Source: CAIYXB01 sp038146805
GTDB lineage: Bacteria; Cyanobacteriota; Vampirovibrionia; LMEP-6097
Reading direction: 5' to 3'
Length of the DNA stretch: 64,000 nucleotides
Assembly (NCBI GenBank): GCA_038146805.1
Contig: JAYQSH010000005.1
Span: 806,001 to 870,000 of the forward strand
The position numbers and the translations under genes are program-made. Each line of letters opens with the position of its first letter. Within the stretch, counting starts at the first letter, position 1. Under the pieces are notes generated by a model, which saw only the letters and a program-made list of their open reading frames with translations, was not told the DNA's origin and made no database searches. This document shows, one piece after another, positions 1 through 8,587 of this stretch.

Positions 1-552
1 ACTTTAGCTCAAGTATGTCAAGATCGAGGAATTGTTCTTTTTGTTGATCATGCCTATATTGAATTTACACAAAGAGAACAATATGACGCACGTTCCCTTG
101 TACATGAATTTACAAATGTAATTGTTGGTTATACTTTTTCAAAAGCCTATGCTTTAGCGGGCTATAGGGTTGGTTATGCTTTGATGCAGAAAGATTTACA
201 ATCCAAGTTTTTGTTTTTAATGACTCCTTTTTTAATTGCTAAGCCAAGTTTATATGCTGCAATTGAAGCTTTGAGAGATACCGAGCACCTAGAAAAGATT
301 TTAAACAACAATCTAGAACAAAGACAAATTTTGCAAAGTGAATTATTAGCATTAGGCTTTGATGTTTTTGAGTCTCAAGCTAATTTCATTTTGTTTAAAA
401 CGACAAAACAAGATTTATTTACTGAGCTTTTAAAAAAAGCAATTATAATTAGACATATCAAAAGCATTGATGCTTATAGAGTTACTGTCGGTACAAATGC
501 TGAAAATCAAAGAGTGCTTAAAGCTCTAAAAGAAATTTTATCTAATGCCTAA
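1..552 (+). CDS. hisC: Histidinol-phosphate aminotransferase, 3' part (5' end outside window)
   Basis: This is the C-terminal 183 residues of a fold-type I PLP aminotransferase; the reading frame is open from base 1. It would transfer the amino group from glutamate to imidazole-acetol phosphate in histidine biosynthesis. The PLP-lysine motif TFSKAYALAGYRVGYA is clear, with Lys at residue 48 of the visible part, and the C-terminal small domain ends with a typical VTVGTNAENQRVLKAL segment. The usual DEAY motif reads DHAYIEF here (residues 16-22), keeping the Asp and Tyr that contact PLP. The stop overlaps the start of the next gene, so the two are probably co-transcribed. HisC is the best call, but a related aminotransferase of the same subfamily cannot be excluded from half a protein. 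Confidence 0.8.
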   Translation, partial: TLAQVCQDRGIVLFVDHAYIEFTQREQYDARSLVHEFTNVIVGYTFSKAYALAGYRVGYALMQKDLQSKFLFLMTPFLIAKPSLYAAIEALRDTEHLEKILNNNLEQRQILQSELLALGFDVFESQANFILFKTTKQDLFTELLKKAIIIRHIKSIDAYRVTVGTNAENQRVLKALKEILSNA

Positions 553-2458
553 AAAAACAAAAATCTTAGAACTTTCAGTAAAAAATCTTTTTAGAATTTT
601 TTTGGATGCTATTTGTTTGAGTGCATCTTTAATTTTGGCAACTGTTATTAGGCTAGAAGGGCACATAAATTCTAGTGCTGATAGGTTTGTTTGGTACCAA
701 CAGCTTTTTAAAATTTTGCCGCTTGTTGTTCTAGTACAAATTGCAATTTTGATTGTATCTGGCTCATATAGAAGGTTTTGGAGATATACCACTGTTAATG
801 ATTTGATCTTTCTAGGTAGATCTTTGTTGTTTGCTTCTTCTATAATACTGATTCCAAGGTTTTTGGGTTTAAATCCAAAAAACTTTGATTTGTTTGCTAT
901 TTCTTATGGTGTCTTAGCCATTGATTTTTTACTCGCTTTGATTTCTTTGTCTTCTTTAAGGCTATTAAGGTATTACTTGATCGAGCAACGTAATATAAAA
1001 AAACGCCTCAAAGAAGTTTCTAGTAAACAAAAAAGAACTTTAATTGTTGGTGCTGGTGAAGCTGGTATTGAAGTGGTGAAGTCAATAGTAAGTCATCCAG
1101 AATTGGGTTTGAAAATCATTGGTTTACTAGATGATGACAAAAAAAAACATGGCATGTTGATAGAAAACTTTAAAGTGCTAGGTGCAATTAAAGATGTAAA
1201 TTATTTTGTTAGTGAAAATGATATAGATCAATTAGTCATTGCTTTACCAAGTTTGCATAGGTCTGTTATTAGAGAAGTTTATAATCTTTGTAGTGAAACA
1301 GGTGCTGATATCAGAACCATCCCTGGGGTTGATCAACTTGCTGGTGGCAAAGTTACAGTAGAACAAATTAGAAAACTTAGTATGGAAGATTTACTTGGTA
1401 GAGATGAAATAGATCTCAATACCAAAGAAGTCTTAGATTTTTTGAAAGACAAAAAAGTTTTAGTAACAGGAGCTGGAGGTTCTATTGGTCAAGAATTGTG
1501 CTTGCAATTAGTAACTAAATGTAATATTAAAAGTATTTGTCTTTTGGGGAAGGGTGAAAATTCTGTTTTTAATACTTTGCAATCTATTTATGAAAAACTT
1601 GGTCGTGATACTGAGTTAGAAATAGTTCAAAAAATTGCGGATGTAAAAAATTATAATAGAATCAATGCTATTTTTTCTGAGTTTCAACCTGATATAGTTT
1701 TTCATGCTGCGGCTCATAAACATGTACATTTGATGGAGCTCAATGCCTGTGAAGCTTTTGAAAACAATGTTATTGGTACAAAAACAGTATCTGAAATAGC
1801 AGGTAAGCATAAAGTTAAAGCCTTTGTTTTAATTAGCACCGATAAAGCAGTAAACCCTTCAAGCATTATGGGCTCTACAAAAAATCTTGCAGAAAAAGTG
1901 ACTTTGATAAATTCCAAAAATTTTCCACAAACAAAATATACTGCAGTCAGATTTGGCAATGTTTTGGGTTCGCGTGGTTCAGTAATTCAAGTTTGGCAAA
2001 AACAATTAGCAAGTGGTCAAGCAATAACTGTTACTGACCAAGAAGCAATAAGATATTTTATGACCATACCTGAAGCTTCACAGCTAGTCATTCAGGCTAG
2101 TGCAAAAGCACAAAGTGGCGAAGTAATGCTTTTAGATATGGGTGAGCCAGTGAAAATTTATGATTTGGCAAAACAGTTTATAACTTTGTCTGGCTTTTCT
2201 TTAGATGATGTGGCTATTGAATTTATTGGTTTGAAGCCCGGTGAAAAACTTTACGAAGAGCTTTTGACTTCTCAAGAATTTGTTGATTCTAAATTAACTG
2301 AGCAAATATACAAAGCAAAAATTCAAACTAAAATTACAGATGAAAAATTAATGCTTAAGTTACATGAATTAGAAAAAATAGCTTCTGAAAATTCAAATGA
2401 CAATATGAAATTAGCACTCAAAGAGCTTTTGCAAGACTTAAGTTTAGCGAATGTTTAA
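545..2458 (+). CDS. CapD/WbpM/PglF-type nucleotide-sugar 4,6-dehydratase, membrane-anchored
   Basis: A 637-residue polysaccharide biosynthesis enzyme of the FlaA1/WbpM/PglF family, which converts UDP-GlcNAc to a 4-keto-6-deoxy sugar for surface glycans or glycosylated flagellin. Residues 1-150 hold about four hydrophobic membrane segments. Residues 165-290 form a first Rossmann-like domain (TLIVGAGEAGIEVV). The catalytic SDR domain starts near residue 300 with VTGAGGSIGQEL, and the region STDKAVNPSSIMGSTKNLAE carries the family's Met-xxx-Lys arrangement in place of the usual Tyr-xxx-Lys. Length matches the long membrane-bound class. The ATG lies inside the end of hisC (8-bp overlap), which supports translational coupling. 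The exact sugar product is not readable from sequence. Confidence 0.88.
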   Translation: MPKKTKILELSVKNLFRIFLDAICLSASLILATVIRLEGHINSSADRFVWYQQLFKILPLVVLVQIAILIVSGSYRRFWRYTTVNDLIFLGRSLLFASSIILIPRFLGLNPKNFDLFAISYGVLAIDFLLALISLSSLRLLRYYLIEQRNIKKRLKEVSSKQKRTLIVGAGEAGIEVVKSIVSHPELGLKIIGLLDDDKKKHGMLIENFKVLGAIKDVNYFVSENDIDQLVIALPSLHRSVIREVYNLCSETGADIRTIPGVDQLAGGKVTVEQIRKLSMEDLLGRDEIDLNTKEVLDFLKDKKVLVTGAGGSIGQELCLQLVTKCNIKSICLLGKGENSVFNTLQSIYEKLGRDTELEIVQKIADVKNYNRINAIFSEFQPDIVFHAAAHKHVHLMELNACEAFENNVIGTKTVSEIAGKHKVKAFVLISTDKAVNPSSIMGSTKNLAEKVTLINSKNFPQTKYTAVRFGNVLGSRGSVIQVWQKQLASGQAITVTDQEAIRYFMTIPEASQLVIQASAKAQSGEVMLLDMGEPVKIYDLAKQFITLSGFSLDDVAIEFIGLKPGEKLYEELLTSQEFVDSKLTEQIYKAKIQTKITDEKLMLKLHELEKIASENSNDNMKLALKELLQDLSLANV

Positions 2459-2463
2459 AAAAA

Positions 2464-2787
2464 CTATGAAATTGGAAACAAAGATTGTAGCTTCATAGCA
2501 AGGTTCATATCACCTTTAATTTTAAGTTTTCCTTGCATAAACGCCATTTGAGAATTTAGTTTACCTTCTCTAATTGCCATCCAATCACTATCAGCAAGAG
2601 CAATTTCTACTGATGGGTTATCAACTCCACCTTCAATTAATTCACAGGCATTATTGGCTATTTGAAAAGCCCATTTGCCACCTTGAGCTCCAGAGATATT
2701 AAATTGATAAACAACTTTTAAACCTGTTGCGGCTGAAGGATTAAAGTGTTTAGCCATTTCATTAAATACATTACCAATAACTGACAT
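2464..2787 (-). CDS. SCP2 sterol-carrier-domain protein
   Basis: A 107-residue single-domain protein of the SCP2 family: N-terminal helix, then a curved sheet seen as VVYQFNISG, GKWAFQIANNACEL and VEIALADSDWMAIREGK, then the typical LKIKGDMNLAMKLQSLF end. Such proteins bind lipids or fatty-acyl ligands in a hydrophobic tunnel; the substrate here is unknown. It converges on the CapD-type gene with only a few bases between stops. A strong promoter is visible just upstream: TTCACA, 17 bp, TAGACT, then 7 nt to the ATG, with no Shine-Dalgarno, so the mRNA is probably leaderless. Confidence 0.85.
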   Translation of the reverse strand: MSVIGNVFNEMAKHFNPSAATGLKVVYQFNISGAQGGKWAFQIANNACELIEGGVDNPSVEIALADSDWMAIREGKLNSQMAFMQGKLKIKGDMNLAMKLQSLFPIS

Positions 2788-2794
2788 AAAATTT

Positions 2795-2823
2795 AGTCTA
2801 GCATTTTTTTTTGTTATTGTGAA
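2795..2823 (-). promoter_or_regulatory. Promoter of the SCP2 gene (leaderless)
   Basis: On the minus strand, -35 TTCACA (2818-2823) and -10 TAGACT (2795-2800) are separated by 17 bp. Only 7 nt separate the -10 box from the ATG at 2787, so transcription should start at or next to the start codon. Confidence 0.6.
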
Positions 2824-2896
2824 TGAAATTAAATATTATGCAAAGTATTATTTTTTTTCATATGAAGCCTACTAAGTTTCTCAGCGTTATTTTTTT

Positions 2897-3109
2897 GTTA
2901 GCTATGGTTTGTATGATATGACCGGCAATGTTTGGGAGTGGGTTCTAGATGATAAAAATCAAGAAGCTTATATGGTCGGCGGGTCTTTTTTGTGTGACAC
3001 AAATTGTCATGGCTTACAAAAACTTAATTGAGTTAAAAACAAAAAATCATATTCAAGTTCGCATTTGGGTTTTAGATGTATTGCAGATTTAGAAGAAGAG
3101 TCGGATTAG
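2897..3109 (+). pseudogene. Relic of a formylglycine-generating-enzyme (FGE-sulfatase domain) gene
   Basis: An unlisted open stretch translates to the C-terminal signature of the FGE/SUMF1 domain family: SYGLYDMTGNVWEWVLDD, then MVGGSFLCDTNCHG, then after an in-frame TGA (codon at about 3029) SSSHLGFRCIADLEEE and a stop. GNVWEW, GGSF and GFRC are the family's conserved blocks in the right order and spacing. No start codon or N-terminal two-thirds is present, and the TGA interrupts the frame, so this is a truncated remnant. It lies alone between the divergent SCP2 gene and sucC. Confidence 0.75.
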
Positions 3110-3196
3110 TATTAACCTATTAACTCTTTAATATCTTAAACCTTATATAAATATTTTGAATGAATAAAAACATGATTAAAGAATGCCTTAACTAGG

Positions 3197-3202
3197 TAGA
3201 AT
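3197..3202 (+). promoter_or_regulatory. -10 box of sucC (leaderless start)
   Basis: TAGAAT lies 7 nt before the sucC ATG. There is no Shine-Dalgarno, and the -35 region (about GATTAA) is weak. Spacing implies transcription starting at the ATG. Confidence 0.45.
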
Positions 3203-3209
3203 ATATATT

Positions 3210-4316
3210 ATGAGATTAAGAGAATTCGAAGCAAAAGCGTTATTTAGAGAGTCGGGAATCCCAACTCCTCAAGGACAAGTTATAAAAGTTGCAGAGGAGG
3301 TTTTTTCTATTAAAAATTATCCTTGTACTTTAAAGACCCAAGTTTTAACTGGTGGTCGTGGTAAAGCAGGTGGTATTAAATTTGCGGACAATGTGCAAGA
3401 AGCTTATGAGCATGCGCAAAATATTTTCAAGTTACAAATCAATGGTGACCTACCAACAGCAATTTTAATCGAACCAAAAGTAACTATCAAAAAAGAAATT
3501 TATACTTCAATTTTGATTGATAGAGCTTACAGAGGTCCAATTATCATGGCTTCTGCTGAAGGTGGAGTTGAGATTGAATCTTCTGGCGCAATTGAGATCG
3601 TACCGATTCCAGATGGTAAATATAGCCCTTATCTTGGTCGCAAAATGGCTAACAAACTAGGCTTCAAAGGTAAAGATGTTTTGAAATATGCAAGTATTGT
3701 TGAAAAACTTTGGAATGTTTATAGCAATTATGATTGTGATTTAGTTGAAATAAATCCTTTGATTATTGATGGTGATGATAATTTTGTTGCTTTAGACGGT
3801 AAGGTTACTTTAAACGAAGATTCAATGGGTAGACAACCAAGATTTGATGGTCAACTTGCTGAACATTTGACTGATCTTGGTGAGAGAGAATTCAAAGGTA
3901 AAATGCTTGGTTTAAATATTGTTGAGCTTGAAGGTAATATTGGTATTTTGTGTAATGGTGCTGGTTTGACAATGGCAACAATGGATTTGGTTTTTCATCA
4001 TGGTGGTAAGCCTTCAAACTTTTTAGATGTTGGTGGTGGAGCAAACAAAGAGCATGTTGCAAGAGCTTTAGATTTAGTTTCTTCTGATGAAAATGTAAAA
4101 GTTCTGTTGGTAAATATTTTAGGTGGAATTACAGATTGTGTTGAAATCGCAAATGCCCTTAAATATTATAAAGACACAAGACCAGAGTCTAAATTAGTTG
4201 TTAGGCTTGTTGGTAACAACGAAGAACCAGCGCAAAAAATTATGAATGATGCTGGTATCCCTATGACAAATGTCTTAGATGAAGCAGTGAAACAAGCAGT
4301 AGCAATCGCAGGTTAA
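3210..4316 (+). CDS. sucC: Succinyl-CoA synthetase beta subunit (ADP/GDP-forming)
   Basis: A 368-residue ATP-grasp subunit of succinate-CoA ligase, which with SucD interconverts succinyl-CoA and succinate with nucleotide triphosphate formation. N-terminal LREFEAKALFRESGIPTP and CTLKTQVLTGGRGKAGGIKF give the nucleotide-binding part. The C-terminal ligase domain has GNIGILCNGAGLTMATMD and the phosphate-binding loop NILGGITDCVEIA. It is about 20 residues shorter than the E. coli enzyme, within the normal range. sucD follows 24 bp downstream with its own Shine-Dalgarno, so they form an operon. The start is set by the -10 box 7 nt upstream and alignment with the family N-terminus. Confidence 0.95.
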   Translation: MRLREFEAKALFRESGIPTPQGQVIKVAEEVFSIKNYPCTLKTQVLTGGRGKAGGIKFADNVQEAYEHAQNIFKLQINGDLPTAILIEPKVTIKKEIYTSILIDRAYRGPIIMASAEGGVEIESSGAIEIVPIPDGKYSPYLGRKMANKLGFKGKDVLKYASIVEKLWNVYSNYDCDLVEINPLIIDGDDNFVALDGKVTLNEDSMGRQPRFDGQLAEHLTDLGEREFKGKMLGLNIVELEGNIGILCNGAGLTMATMDLVFHHGGKPSNFLDVGGGANKEHVARALDLVSSDENVKVLLVNILGGITDCVEIANALKYYKDTRPESKLVVRLVGNNEEPAQKIMNDAGIPMTNVLDEAVKQAVAIAG

Positions 4317-4340
4317 TAAAAGGTTTGATGGAGATTTAAA

Positions 4341-5219
4341 ATGAGTGTACTAATTGATAAAAATACAAAAGTTGTAGTTCAAGGAATTACTGGTAGCATG
4401 GGTAAAACTCACGCGGCATTAATGAAAGCTTACGGAACACAAGTCGTAGCTGGTGTTACGCCAGGTAAAGGTGGTCAAGAACAAGATGGAGTTCCTGTCT
4501 ATGATTCAGTTGCTGAAGCTGTAAAAGAAACTGGTGCAAATTGTAGTGTGATTTTTGTACCTCCTTACATGTGTTTAGATGCGGCGCTGGAAGCGATTGA
4601 TGCTGGTATCCCTTTGATTTCTGTGATTACAGAAGGTTTACCACCTCAAGATGCAGTTAAGTTACATGCGGCTGCACAAGAAAAAGGTGTACTTGTTAAT
4701 GGTCCAAATTGTCCGGGGATTATTACTCCGGGTGAATCTTTGATTGGAATTCACCCCGGTTCAATTTATATGCCGGGAAGAGTTGGTTTAATTTCTCGTT
4801 CTGGAACTTTAACTTATGAAATTGGTTTAGGTTTAAAACAAGCAGGTATTGGTATTAGTACTGCTGTTGGTATCGGTGGTGATCCTATTATTGGTATCGA
4901 TCAAATTAAATCATTGAAATTATTTGAAGACGATGCAGAAACTGATTTGATAATTTTAGTTGGTGAAATTGGTGGAAGTGCTGAAGAAGACGCAGCTGAA
5001 TTTATCAAAGACAATATCAAAAAACCTGTTATTGGTTATATAGCTGGTCGTACTGCGCCTCCGGGCAAACGTATGGGGCATGCTGGAGCAATTATTTCTG
5101 GTAACAAAGGTACTGCTGAATCAAAAACTAAAGCTTTTGAAGCGGCTGGAGTACAAGTCGCTAAAACACCAAGTGAAATTGTTGAGCTTGTGAAAGCAAA
5201 AGTTTCAGTTGCTGTTTAA
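4341..5219 (+). CDS. sucD: Succinyl-CoA synthetase alpha subunit
   Basis: A 292-residue CoA-binding subunit. The N-terminal Rossmann fold reads VVQGITGSMGKTHAALMKAYG; NGPNCPGIITPGE and GKRMGHAGAIISG are conserved, the latter containing the histidine phosphorylated during catalysis. It pairs with the upstream sucC. The start has a clear Shine-Dalgarno (TGGAG, 8 nt before ATG), unlike the leaderless sucC, as expected for the second gene of an operon. Full length, no defects seen. Confidence 0.96.
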   Translation: MSVLIDKNTKVVVQGITGSMGKTHAALMKAYGTQVVAGVTPGKGGQEQDGVPVYDSVAEAVKETGANCSVIFVPPYMCLDAALEAIDAGIPLISVITEGLPPQDAVKLHAAAQEKGVLVNGPNCPGIITPGESLIGIHPGSIYMPGRVGLISRSGTLTYEIGLGLKQAGIGISTAVGIGGDPIIGIDQIKSLKLFEDDAETDLIILVGEIGGSAEEDAAEFIKDNIKKPVIGYIAGRTAPPGKRMGHAGAIISGNKGTAESKTKAFEAAGVQVAKTPSEIVELVKAKVSVAV

Positions 5220-5255
5220 GGATTCACTTAAAAACAGTTACAATATTGAATATAA

Positions 5256-6749
5256 ATGCTTGCAAGCAAAAAAAAAATTAGAGTACTTGCTTTTGCCCTT
5301 GACGATGATTTACTCAAGGTTAATTCAGATTTTAAAGTAGCTGACCATATAAATTTAACTGGTGAGGCACTGCAAAATATTGGTTTTGTGCCTATAACAG
5401 ATTTGTATGTAAATAAGCATGACCAAGATGCAATTAAAATTGCTTGTATTAAACAAGGAGTTGTTTTAAGCCAACAAGAAAAAACGAGTTTACTTGCTTT
5501 AGGTGTTAAAGCTTATAGCTATGATTTGATCAAAGAAGTTTTATACGCTGCGGCTCAAGGTATTTTGGTAGAAGCTTCTGTATATTTTGCTAAAGTCCCA
5601 CAGGGTTTTAGTTTACAAACAGCCACTTGTCATATCAAAGAAAGTAAAAAACCAGACTTTGCTGTGATAAGAAGTGAAAGTGCATGTCTTTGGGCTGGTA
5701 CTTTTACAAAAAATAAAGCAAGAGCTTTTTGCGTTGAAAAAAATATCCAATTAAAAGCAAACAAAGTACAGCTACTTGCTTGTAATTCTGGTAACGCCAA
5801 TGCTTGTACCAAAGACCAAGCTCAAAAGGCTGATTTGCTCATAAGGCAGGAGCTTGGCAAACTTAATCACTGTAAGGCAGATGAGGTTTTGTTTGCTAGT
5901 ACCGGCAAAATAGGTGTTCCCTTAGATACTCAAACAATTATTGAGCGCTTTAGCAGTTTTGCAGATGCTTCTGTGCAAGAATTTGCTCAGGCGATTTTAA
6001 CTACAGATACATTTATAAAAATTTCTCAAGATAGACAAGCAAATTTTTTGGGCTTTGCTAAAGGCTCTGGTATGATTCACCCACAGATGGCAACTATGTT
6101 AGCTTTTGTTATCAGTGACAAAAAAATCAAAGATTTAAATGAAGTGCAGACCCAAGAATTTATGCAAAATACTTTGCGAGACTTGGTTGCAACAAGTTTT
6201 AATGCAATTACAGTTGATGGAGATTCAAGTACTAATGATATGTGTCTTTGTTTAATCAATCGTCAAGGAGCAGAAATTTCTCAGCAAGAATTTAAAGAGA
6301 GTTTAAAACAAGTGCTTGATGATTTGGCATATAAAATTGTTGCTGATGGTGAGGGCTTAAGCAAACTAAGTCAACTAACAATCAAATCTAATTTGGAAAA
6401 TGAGCAAGCGCTTGATTTAGGAAGATTTATTTTAAATTCTTCTTTGGTAAAAACAGCAATTCATGGCAATGACCCTAATTGGGGGCGTATAATCGCGTCT
6501 TTGGGGCAATTTTGTGCAAGTGCCAATATAGATTTAGATATCGATAAAACTCAATTAGAGATTTTAGGACAAAGTGTTTTTGCAAATGGCGCAAATACAA
6601 CTTTTGATCGCCAAGCTCTAAGTGCAACCATGAAAAAATCTTTTGTAATTAATATGACTTTAGATTTGGGTGGTAGCAAGCAAATAAGTGTTTATGGTAA
6701 TGATTTATCACATGAATATATAAAAATAAATGCAGAGTACTTTACTTAA
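5256..6749 (+). CDS. argJ: ArgJ (glutamate N-acetyltransferase) with PNP-like N-terminal extension
   Basis: Residues about 100-497 are a complete ornithine/glutamate acetyltransferase, which recycles the acetyl group in arginine biosynthesis. LLACNSGNANACT, the self-cleavage site HPQMATMLAF (Thr about residue 280) and the end SHEYIKINAEYFT are all in place. ArgJ is normally about 400 residues; the first ~98 here are extra. That part reads KVADHINLTGEAL, then ITDLYVN, then LGVKAYSYDLIKEVLYAA. This matches, in order, the DHIN(L/F)TGxNPL, sDaYd and LGaDaVGMStvpEviaA blocks of purine nucleoside phosphorylase, in degraded form. The extension is read in frame without a break. It follows sucD by 36 bp. 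ArgJ identity is firm; the PNP resemblance is my reading of motifs. Confidence 0.9.
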   Translation: MLASKKKIRVLAFALDDDLLKVNSDFKVADHINLTGEALQNIGFVPITDLYVNKHDQDAIKIACIKQGVVLSQQEKTSLLALGVKAYSYDLIKEVLYAAAQGILVEASVYFAKVPQGFSLQTATCHIKESKKPDFAVIRSESACLWAGTFTKNKARAFCVEKNIQLKANKVQLLACNSGNANACTKDQAQKADLLIRQELGKLNHCKADEVLFASTGKIGVPLDTQTIIERFSSFADASVQEFAQAILTTDTFIKISQDRQANFLGFAKGSGMIHPQMATMLAFVISDKKIKDLNEVQTQEFMQNTLRDLVATSFNAITVDGDSSTNDMCLCLINRQGAEISQQEFKESLKQVLDDLAYKIVADGEGLSKLSQLTIKSNLENEQALDLGRFILNSSLVKTAIHGNDPNWGRIIASLGQFCASANIDLDIDKTQLEILGQSVFANGANTTFDRQALSATMKKSFVINMTLDLGGSKQISVYGNDLSHEYIKINAEYFT

Positions 6750-6821
6750 GAATTCGCTAAAAAACCTAGTTTTGAGGCGCAATCTGCTTAACAAAAATAT
6801 TAAGAATACATTCTCTGATCC

Positions 6822-7613
6822 TTAAGAACTTTTACTCAAGTCTGATTGTACTTTTTGAAAGGTTTTAAGTTTTCTTGCAATAATTAATAAGGTTTCAAAA
6901 GCTACATTCAATTTATCATAATACGAATCATCGTCTATGTTTAAATCTTTTAAAGACTCGATGCAATTTCGGCAAGCTTGATAAAAATATACCTTTGCAT
7001 TTTCATTAAAATCTTTAACAGCTGTCATGGTAAAATTTAAGTTATTTTTTTGAAGAAATGCCAAATTGTTTTTTATAGCTCGATCATCATACTCGTTGTA
7101 ATCCTTCTTAATATCATCTATCATGGTAGAAGTTAAGTTATTTTTTTGACGAAGAGCAAATTTGTGTTTTATACGTTCACGATCATACCGTTCGTAATTC
7201 TTATTATGATCTATTTGTTGAGTGTTTGGTGGATCTCCAAAAACATATTCAAAAAGAAATTTAAAAATTGACTCTTCTTTTAATATTTCCGAAATATCTT
7301 CAGTATTTTTGTTTTTCTGCACAAGTTCATATGCTTTAGAAAAAAGAATTACTTTTCTATTTTCTTTTGCTAGGCCTGCAAAACTTCCACTAAATGTACT
7401 CAAATTGTATTCTTTACCATCAATCCTTAGTATTTGATCTACTGTTTTATTGTTTAAATCAACTCTATGAAAAGCGCCAAGATTATCAGCAACATAAAAT
7501 AAACTATCAATTCTTGTAAGAGTAATAAGCCGGTTTTCTTGTGTTCGAATAGGATCTCTTTGACTAGTTTGACCATTAGAAAATATCCTAATTATTTCCT
7601 GTGCTATACCCAT
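6822..7613 (-). CDS. Unknown protein with an internal ~32-residue duplication
   Basis: 263 residues, not recognised. No signal peptide or membrane segment. The N-terminal half has short beta-like stretches (LITLTRIDSLFYVAD, AFHRVDLNNKTVDQIL); the C-terminal half is helical and charged. Residues around 143-210 contain two adjacent copies of one unit: YDRERIKHKFALRQKNNL followed by YDDRAIKNNLAFLQKNNL, and their DNA is also visibly similar. A moderate Shine-Dalgarno (AAAGGA, about 7 nt from the ATG) supports the start. It stands alone between argJ and a repeat-rich intergenic region. Confidence 0.6.
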   Translation of the reverse strand: MGIAQEIIRIFSNGQTSQRDPIRTQENRLITLTRIDSLFYVADNLGAFHRVDLNNKTVDQILRIDGKEYNLSTFSGSFAGLAKENRKVILFSKAYELVQKNKNTEDISEILKEESIFKFLFEYVFGDPPNTQQIDHNKNYERYDRERIKHKFALRQKNNLTSTMIDDIKKDYNEYDDRAIKNNLAFLQKNNLNFTMTAVKDFNENAKVYFYQACRNCIESLKDLNIDDDSYYDKLNVAFETLLIIARKLKTFQKVQSDLSKSS

Positions 7614-7877
7614 AAAATTTTTCCTTTTAACTCATCCTTGAGTTTCTTCAAGATAATTTTAAACCTTAAGTATATACTTTTGCAAGGCTAGGGATTTTAC
7701 CTAGATTTTTGCTTTTAAAAATTTAATATGACTTAGCTATGGATTCTTTTTTAAGCAAAATGCAACAAATCCCAATCATTGCCTTGGTTTTGGTGCCTCA
7801 AAGGCATCATTTACAAAAACTAAACTCAGACTTTTTTGGCGATTGAAAGCTTTTTTTTTGAAATTTGTTAACATTAG

Positions 7878-8108
7878 GGGACTGATTCCAAACCCCATTT
7901 TGAATTTTAAAATACAGTGAAATGTTAAAATCACTAGCAAATGGGGTCAGAAATCAGTCCCACAAACGACCTTACGCTTAGCTTATTTCACTGCGTGAAA
8001 CTCACTAAGCGACGGTGTTTGATTCTTTTGTTAGGCGTGTCTAACCAAACCCTACTTATGCCCAAATCTAAAGACTCGAGATACTTATTACGGGTTTGGA
8101 AGCACACC
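7878..8108. repeat. Palindromic mobile repeat, family R, copy 1 (without MITE)
   Basis: A 231-bp non-coding element starting GGGACTGATTCCAAACCC and ending GGGTTTGGAAGCACACC. The ends are imperfect inverted repeats (18 bp, about 3 mismatches). Internally it holds two further hairpins. The pair of copies 1 and 2 is flanked by ATTAG on both sides (7873-7877 and 8538-8542), a 5-bp target duplication. No coding capacity. Confidence 0.75.
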
Positions 8109-8114
8109 TTTTAG

Positions 8115-8537
8115 GGGACTGATTCCAAACCCCATTTTGAATTTTATAAACTGGTGCTCTAAACTCCACCTGAATCTTATAAAAGCCTTTAAAACAATGG
8201 TATTTTAAGACTTTTTTGATTCATGTAGCGCCACGCTGTAAATACAAAATAAAATTGTCAAGAGTCTTTTATTTATATAGGTTTTTTGAAGATTTATATT
8301 TCCAGGTGGAGTTTAGAGCATCAGTTAGTGAATTTTAAAATACAGTGAAATGTTAAAATCACTAGCAAATGGGGTCAGAAATCAGTCCCACAAACGACCT
8401 TACGCTTAGCTTGTTTCACTGCGTGAAACTCACTAAGCGACGGTGTTTGATTCTTTTGTTAGGCGTGTCTAACCAAACCCTACTTATGCCCAAATCTAAA
8501 GACTCAAGATACTTATTACGGGTTTGGAAGCACGCCC
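8115..8537. repeat. Palindromic mobile repeat, family R, copy 2 (with nested MITE)
   Basis: A 423-bp copy of the same repeat in direct tandem with copy 1, separated by TTTTAG. It is interrupted by a 183-bp MITE plus an 8-bp target duplication. Without them it is as long as copy 1 plus one C. It ends GCACGCCC followed by ATTAG. Confidence 0.75.
8147..8329. mobile_element. 183-bp MITE nested in repeat R, IS1-like ends
   Basis: Flanked by an exact 8-bp duplication GAATTTTA (8139-8146 and 8330-8337), which is present once in the uninterrupted copy at 7878. The terminal inverted repeats share the core TGCTCTAAACTCCACCTG and match the ends of the IS at 40259-41300, which is probably the source of transposase. 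No open reading frame. Confidence 0.8.
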
Positions 8538-8587
8538 ATTAGCGAGGTAAAACTGATAAGATAATACATGCAGGTGTGCCTACTCCT

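Noticed and set aside
2897..3109. TGA recoding (Trp or selenocysteine) in the FGE relic
   Set aside because: The N-terminal two-thirds are missing anyway, TGA is used as a normal stop elsewhere (for example cusA, the 25452-side genes), and no Sec hairpin is evident.
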